A program made the translations under genes and the position numbers. Shown one piece after another: positions 60,528 to 64,000 of a stretch of DNA of 64,000 nucleotides. Position 1 is the first letter of the stretch, and every line of letters begins with the position of its first letter. Source of the stretch: Haematococcus lacustris (taxonomy: Eukaryota; Chlorophyta; Chlorophyceae; Chlamydomonadales; Haematococcaceae); NCBI GenBank assembly GCA_030144725.1, contig JASKMD010000006.1, forward strand, positions 5,862,341-5,926,340. Reading direction: 5' to 3'. The notes under the pieces are model-generated. The model did not search any database, was not told where the DNA came from, and saw only the letters and a program-made list of their open reading frames with translations.

Positions 60528-60924
60528 CGATCTTTCTTTGGTTCAAAAAATCAAAAGAGTTTTGCGGCCTTAACACGACGCTCGAGACTCCTACACCCGA
60601 CCCATCGGAACCAGCACGAGAAAAGAGCCCAAGAGATATGTGGAGTGCGACGACCAATACCGCGGGCACCCTCGCCCTTATCAGCCACTGCATCAACCTC
60701 CGTGGTAAGCACAACACCACTAGACATATTCTCATTGTGGCCATCTTGCTGACAGCTCTGTTGCAGACAAATCGCAACAGCGCACCAACAACATCAATAC
60801 AGCAGCTATGGCCTACAGATCATAGCATCGAGGCTAAGCAGAGTTGCTTGCTGCGGTTACGAAATGTCGAGGTAGATTCGTCTGCAGGATCGTGTAGAGC
60901 TCCCCAGCGCAAGTTGACGCACCC
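60528..60924. other. No gene recognised
   Basis: A plus frame runs from the array through this region into the minisatellite. It contains no identifiable domain and probably reflects chance openness. Confidence 0.4.
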
Positions 60925-61290
60925 AACTCCGCTCCTTGTCTTGCTTCCTCCGGGCAAACTGACGTACTCAGCCCCGCTCCCTGTCTTGCTGTCCTCGGGC
61001 AAACTGGTGTACCCAGCCCCGATTCTGGCCTTGCTTTCCTCGGGCAAACTGGTGTACCCAGCCCCGCCTCTTGTTTTGCTTTCCCCGGGCAAACTGGTGT
61101 ACCCAGCCCCGCCTCTTGTTCTGCTTTCCCCGGGCAAACTGGTGCACCCAGCCCCGCTTCTCGATTGGCTCTCCTCGGGCAAACTGGAGAACCCAGCCCC
61201 GCTTCTTGTTCTGCTCTTCTCGGGCAAACTAGTGCACCCAGCCCCGCTTCGGACCTTGCTTTCCTCGGACAAACTGGAGCACCCAGCCCC
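60925..61290 (+). repeat. 60-bp minisatellite
   Basis: About six to seven units built on TCCTCGGGCAAACTGGTGTA and CCCAGCCCCGCTTCTTGTTC. The 60-bp period keeps frames open on both strands (GKLVYPAPPLVLLSP; SRSGAGCTSLPEE). Confidence 0.93.
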
Positions 61291-61797
61291 GATCTCAACT
61301 TTCACTTTCTCAAATTTCACTGCTGTCAAACCCTGCTGTGGTAATGACTCACAAGGTTGATGACGAAGTGTTGGCTCTGTCAGCCACCACCCAACTTGCA
61401 TGAATGCTATGTTGATGCTATCTTATATGGCTGTCTATGATGTCAAGTTCTGGTGCCACAATGATACTGGGGTTGTGTCTTGTATGGCATTAGTTGTGAT
61501 GCATTCACTCCTCCACATGTCATGAGATCTATGGCGTGTTCTCAGCTGCATTGTATGAAAACTGCGTCCTGTTTTGTGCGGCAGCATGAGGGTGAGCTAC
61601 ACTTTCCCGTTAATTAAATTGGCTGGTGTAGTCATATTGAGGACTTGCTGAGTATGTGAATTATGAACTGGGTTGCTTTAGTGTCTATTGCTCTGTTGTG
61701 GTTCTCAATCACCAAACCCACCTGTTGAATATGACTAGTGCGGCACACTGAAGTTTGTTACAACCAGCTGACTGCCTTGGGGTCGCGCATTGTGCTG
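61291..61797. other. No gene recognised
   Basis: AT-richer than its neighbours; no domain-bearing frame found. Confidence 0.45.
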
Positions 61798-62180
61798 ATC
61801 TTTTTGATGATGATGATGTGGCTTACACCACTTAAGCCGTCAGCCGTTAGGCTGCTAGGCCGCCCTCCCCCTCAAGGGGTTCGGGACTTTCTGTAACGCA
61901 CTTCAAAGCAAGGTGCACAAACAGAGGTGCACATGGGCTCAACATGAAGTCATGCAAGTTCTCATTATTGTTCTGTAAAGTCATGGCAAACTCCGGTTGC
62001 TCCCTGATGGAACTCGTGGCAGTGCACTCAAAGATGAAATGCATGGCGCCATCCACTACCCCCTCTGTGCATCTGGTGCATGTGCGATTAATAAAAGTTA
62101 CCCCCTCAAACCGAGCCTTCTCCACCCCCAGACCGCTGTTGCCTAACCTGAACCTAGTCAGGCTCGTGCGAACTTGTAAC
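61798..62180 (-). mobile_element. LINE 3' fragment (zinc-knuckle C-terminus, GAT-type tail)
   Basis: The minus-strand frame reads RTSLTRFRLGNSGLGVEKARF and then RTCTRCTEGVVDGAMHFIFECT, the zinc-binding end of LINE ORF2 (Cys-Cys-His-Cys). It ends EGEGGLAA-stop near 61850. The short 3' UTR finishes in CACATCATCATCATCAAAAAG. It joins palindromic-array sequence at about 62180. It is a third LINE lineage by its tail type. Confidence 0.8.
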
Positions 62181-62947
62181 TCGAGAGACCACTTACAGTA
62201 CTGTAGGTGCCTACAGTACTGTAGACACCTACAGTACTGTAGACACCTACAGTACTGTAGGTACCTACAGTACTGTAGACATCTACAGTACTGTAGACAT
62301 CTACAGTACTGTAGGTACCTCGAGGTACCTCGAGAGACCACTTACAGTACTGTAGGTACCTACATTACTGTAGACACCTACAGTACTGTAGACACCTACA
62401 GTACTGTAGGTACCTACAGTACTGTAGACACCTACAGTACTGTAGGTACCTACAGTACTGTAGACATCTACAGTACTGTAGACATCTACCGTACTGTAGG
62501 TACCTCGAGGTACCTCGAGAGACCACTTACAGTACTGTAGGTACCTACAGTACTGTAGACACCTACAGTACTGTCGACACCTACAGTACTGTAGGTACCT
62601 ACAGTACTGTAGACATCTACAGTACTGTAGACATCTACAGTACTGTAGGTACCTCGAGGTACCTCGAGAGACCACTTACAGTACTGTAGGTACCTACAGT
62701 ACTGTAGACACCTACAGTACTGTAGACACCTACAGTACTGTAGGTACCTACAGTACTGTAGACATCTACAGTACTGTAGACATCTACAGTACTGTAGGTA
62801 CCTCGAGGTACCTTGAGAGACCACTTACAGTACTGTAGGTGCCTACAGTACTGTAGACACCTACAGTACTGTAGACACCTACAGTACTGCAGATGCCTAC
62901 AGTACTGTAGACATTTACAGTACTGTAGACATCTACAGTACTGTCGG
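62181..62947 (-). repeat. 149-bp higher-order palindromic array, inverted orientation
   Basis: Same unit as 44308-45031 on the opposite strand (units near 62337, 62486, 62635, 62784). It ends in GGGGTACCCTCGCACCTTGT, the reverse complement of the left flank of the other arrays. Some copies have single-base changes that break the palindrome. Confidence 0.96.
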
Positions 62948-63465
62948 GGTACCCTCGCACCTTGTAACATTCAAGAAACACACTACGGAATGCACTACGG
63001 AATCGCACAATGCCTTTAAGCACTTCGAAGATTTCTACAGTACTTCGAAGATTTCTACAGTACTGTACACAGATGCTGGCCTAAACCTGATAGATTTGAT
63101 AGCATTTTCGGTGCTGCTGGCCAAGGAATGTGCACCGGTCGCCAAGAAGCACACAGCCATGCAGCATACGTTGCCCTCTGTGTGCTGTGCCCTTGCTCAT
63201 CTTCTTTCACTCAGTGGCTGCTGAGATATGGTGATATAAAGCCAGCTACCCCTTAAACCCTAGTTTTGCAGCCAAGTTGTCTTAATGCTGATATGCTGCA
63301 ACTGCAACAAATCCAGGGGACACAAGCACCTGCAACTCTCAACGCAGCTACACCATACCCCTCTGCCCCCACTAGGTCACTCAGGTCGTTAAAAACATGG
63401 GCATGAGGCTGATGGCAGTCCCTCAAAGTTGTGTGCATGGGCATGTCAGCATGCTACTTAAAATT
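62948..63465. other. Array flank and unassigned sequence
   Basis: 62948-63030 is the inverted copy of 44215-44310 / 60310-60415. CTTCGAAGATTTCTACAGTA is tandemly doubled at 63022-63062. The rest is unassigned and may be the 3' UTR of the next gene. Confidence 0.5.
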
Positions 63466-64000
63466 TCACTTGCTCTTCTTCACGGCCTTCTTGGCTGCCT
63501 CAGCAACCACCTCATGCTTGAAATAGAACCTATCCTCTGCTGGGAAACGTAAGCTGGGCTGCGGTTGGGCTGATCGCTGAGCTGCAACACGCAACATTGC
63601 GGCGTCGACTGTCAAGGGGACCCAGGGTTTGAAAGTTGGTTGCTGCTTGCCACCCTCCATGCTGGCTGCTGCTGCTGCTAGCATGTTATCCTTGTCTGGG
63701 GGGTTTAAGCCACTTCTAGAGTGCACGCTCTTTTCAAATGCCGCCCGACATGTATTGTTATCAGTGTTTAATTGTATACTTCAAGTAAATAATTATAACT
63801 AATTACCGCATGAACCCCTGGCGCCATTTCTTGCCAGGGGCCTTCCCCTTAAAGGGGTCCACTTTGCCCTTGCGCTCCGTGACCCGCTGCGTCGTCCTCA
63901 CGGCTGCCAGCAGTGCTGTCTTGGTCACCCCCACACCCTGCTGCTGGGCCCCCACCACCATGTCCCTGAGCTGCTGCTCCGCTACAGCTGACAAAACTGT
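63466..64000 (-). CDS. Small basic protein gene, 3' two exons, runs off the window
   Basis: The exon 64000-63807 is open to the window edge (AEQQLRDMVVGAQQQGVGVT, KTALLAAVRTTQ, DPFKGKAPGKKWRQGFMR). A 79-nt intron (63806-63728, GTAATT...AG) joins in frame to exon 63727-63466, which encodes HSRSGLNPPDKDN, KPWVPLTVDAAMLRVAAQ and ends AAKKAVKKSK-stop. Lys/Arg-rich segments suggest a nuclear or nucleic-acid-binding protein. The KKWRQGFM segment recalls helix-turn-helix linkers of transposase-derived proteins, but this is weak. The 5' end is outside the window; function unknown. Confidence 0.6.

Noticed and set aside
60820..61401. Repeat protein encoded by either strand of the 60-bp minisatellite
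   Set aside because: Both strands are open because the period is a multiple of 3; no start context, signal peptide or flanking unique domain supports a gene.

Overview
The window looks like nuclear DNA of a GC-rich green alga, probably a chlorophyte near Chlamydomonas/Volvox. This is inferred from three things: short GT-AG introns, serine/proline-rich linkers in a secreted-type protein array, and a LINE type with two endonuclease kinds that I know mainly from Chlamydomonas. No rRNA, CRISPR or bacterial-type operon is visible. Most of the sequence is transposons and tandem repeats. Two 500-base N runs (15879-16378, 57072-57571) are scaffold gaps.

Layout. 1-6.66 kb: satellites and microsatellites. 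These are ATCTGTACAGAT palindrome arrays, a 53-bp minisatellite, and G-rich, CACCAT and ACACC arrays, punctuated by a ~171-bp spacer. 6.65-15.8 kb (minus): a very large LINE-type coding unit in two overlapping frames. In order it has a signal-peptide-bearing glycoprotein-like module, a Pro/Ala-rich region, a 2A ribosome-skipping motif, two Josephin-like cysteine-protease domains, an APE-type endonuclease and a reverse transcriptase. It is cut off at its 3' end. 16.4-18.2 kb: a palindromic array and repeat debris. 18.17-20.33 kb: an element with terminal inverted repeats carrying a spliced gene. 20.35-33.4 kb: a three-level transposon nest. An old gag-protease fragment (plus strand) was split by a chromovirus-type Ty3/gypsy element (21136-32807, minus strand, TSD GTCCC). 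One LTR of that element was later split by a 5'-truncated LINE (29224-32722, plus strand, 13-bp TSD) encoding PHD, a possible decayed methyltransferase, RNase H, zinc-knuckle and restriction-like endonuclease domains.

34.5-35.8 kb: an unrecognised coiled-coil gene. 36.9-45.8 kb: a complete non-autonomous LTR retrotransposon (416-bp LTRs with one visible difference, TSD CGATG). It carries hundreds of copies of the palindrome CTACAGTACTGTAG, CAG/G-rich repeats and a (GGGCT)n tract. 46.6-54.9 kb (minus): five tandem ~1.6-2.0 kb units, each encoding exons of a domain resembling bacterial pre-peptidase C-terminal (PPC) domains, with Pro-rich linkers. 55.6-57.0 kb: a LINE 3' end. 57.6-60.5 kb: a second copy of part of the LTR element's interior with (GGGCT)n grown to more than 2 kb. 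60.9-62.2 kb: a minisatellite and another LINE 3' end. 62.2-63.0 kb: an inverted palindromic array. 63.5-64 kb: the 3' part of a small spliced gene.

The most interesting points are three. (1) The two LINE fragments look like complementary halves of one type of element (proteases-APE-RT and PHD-RNaseH-RLE), including a 2A motif and tandem Josephin-like domains. (2) Three unrelated palindromic repeats are all centred on GTAC. (3) A recently mobile LTR element without a usable pol carries such satellites as cargo and shares LTR ends and primer-site start with the neighbouring chromovirus.
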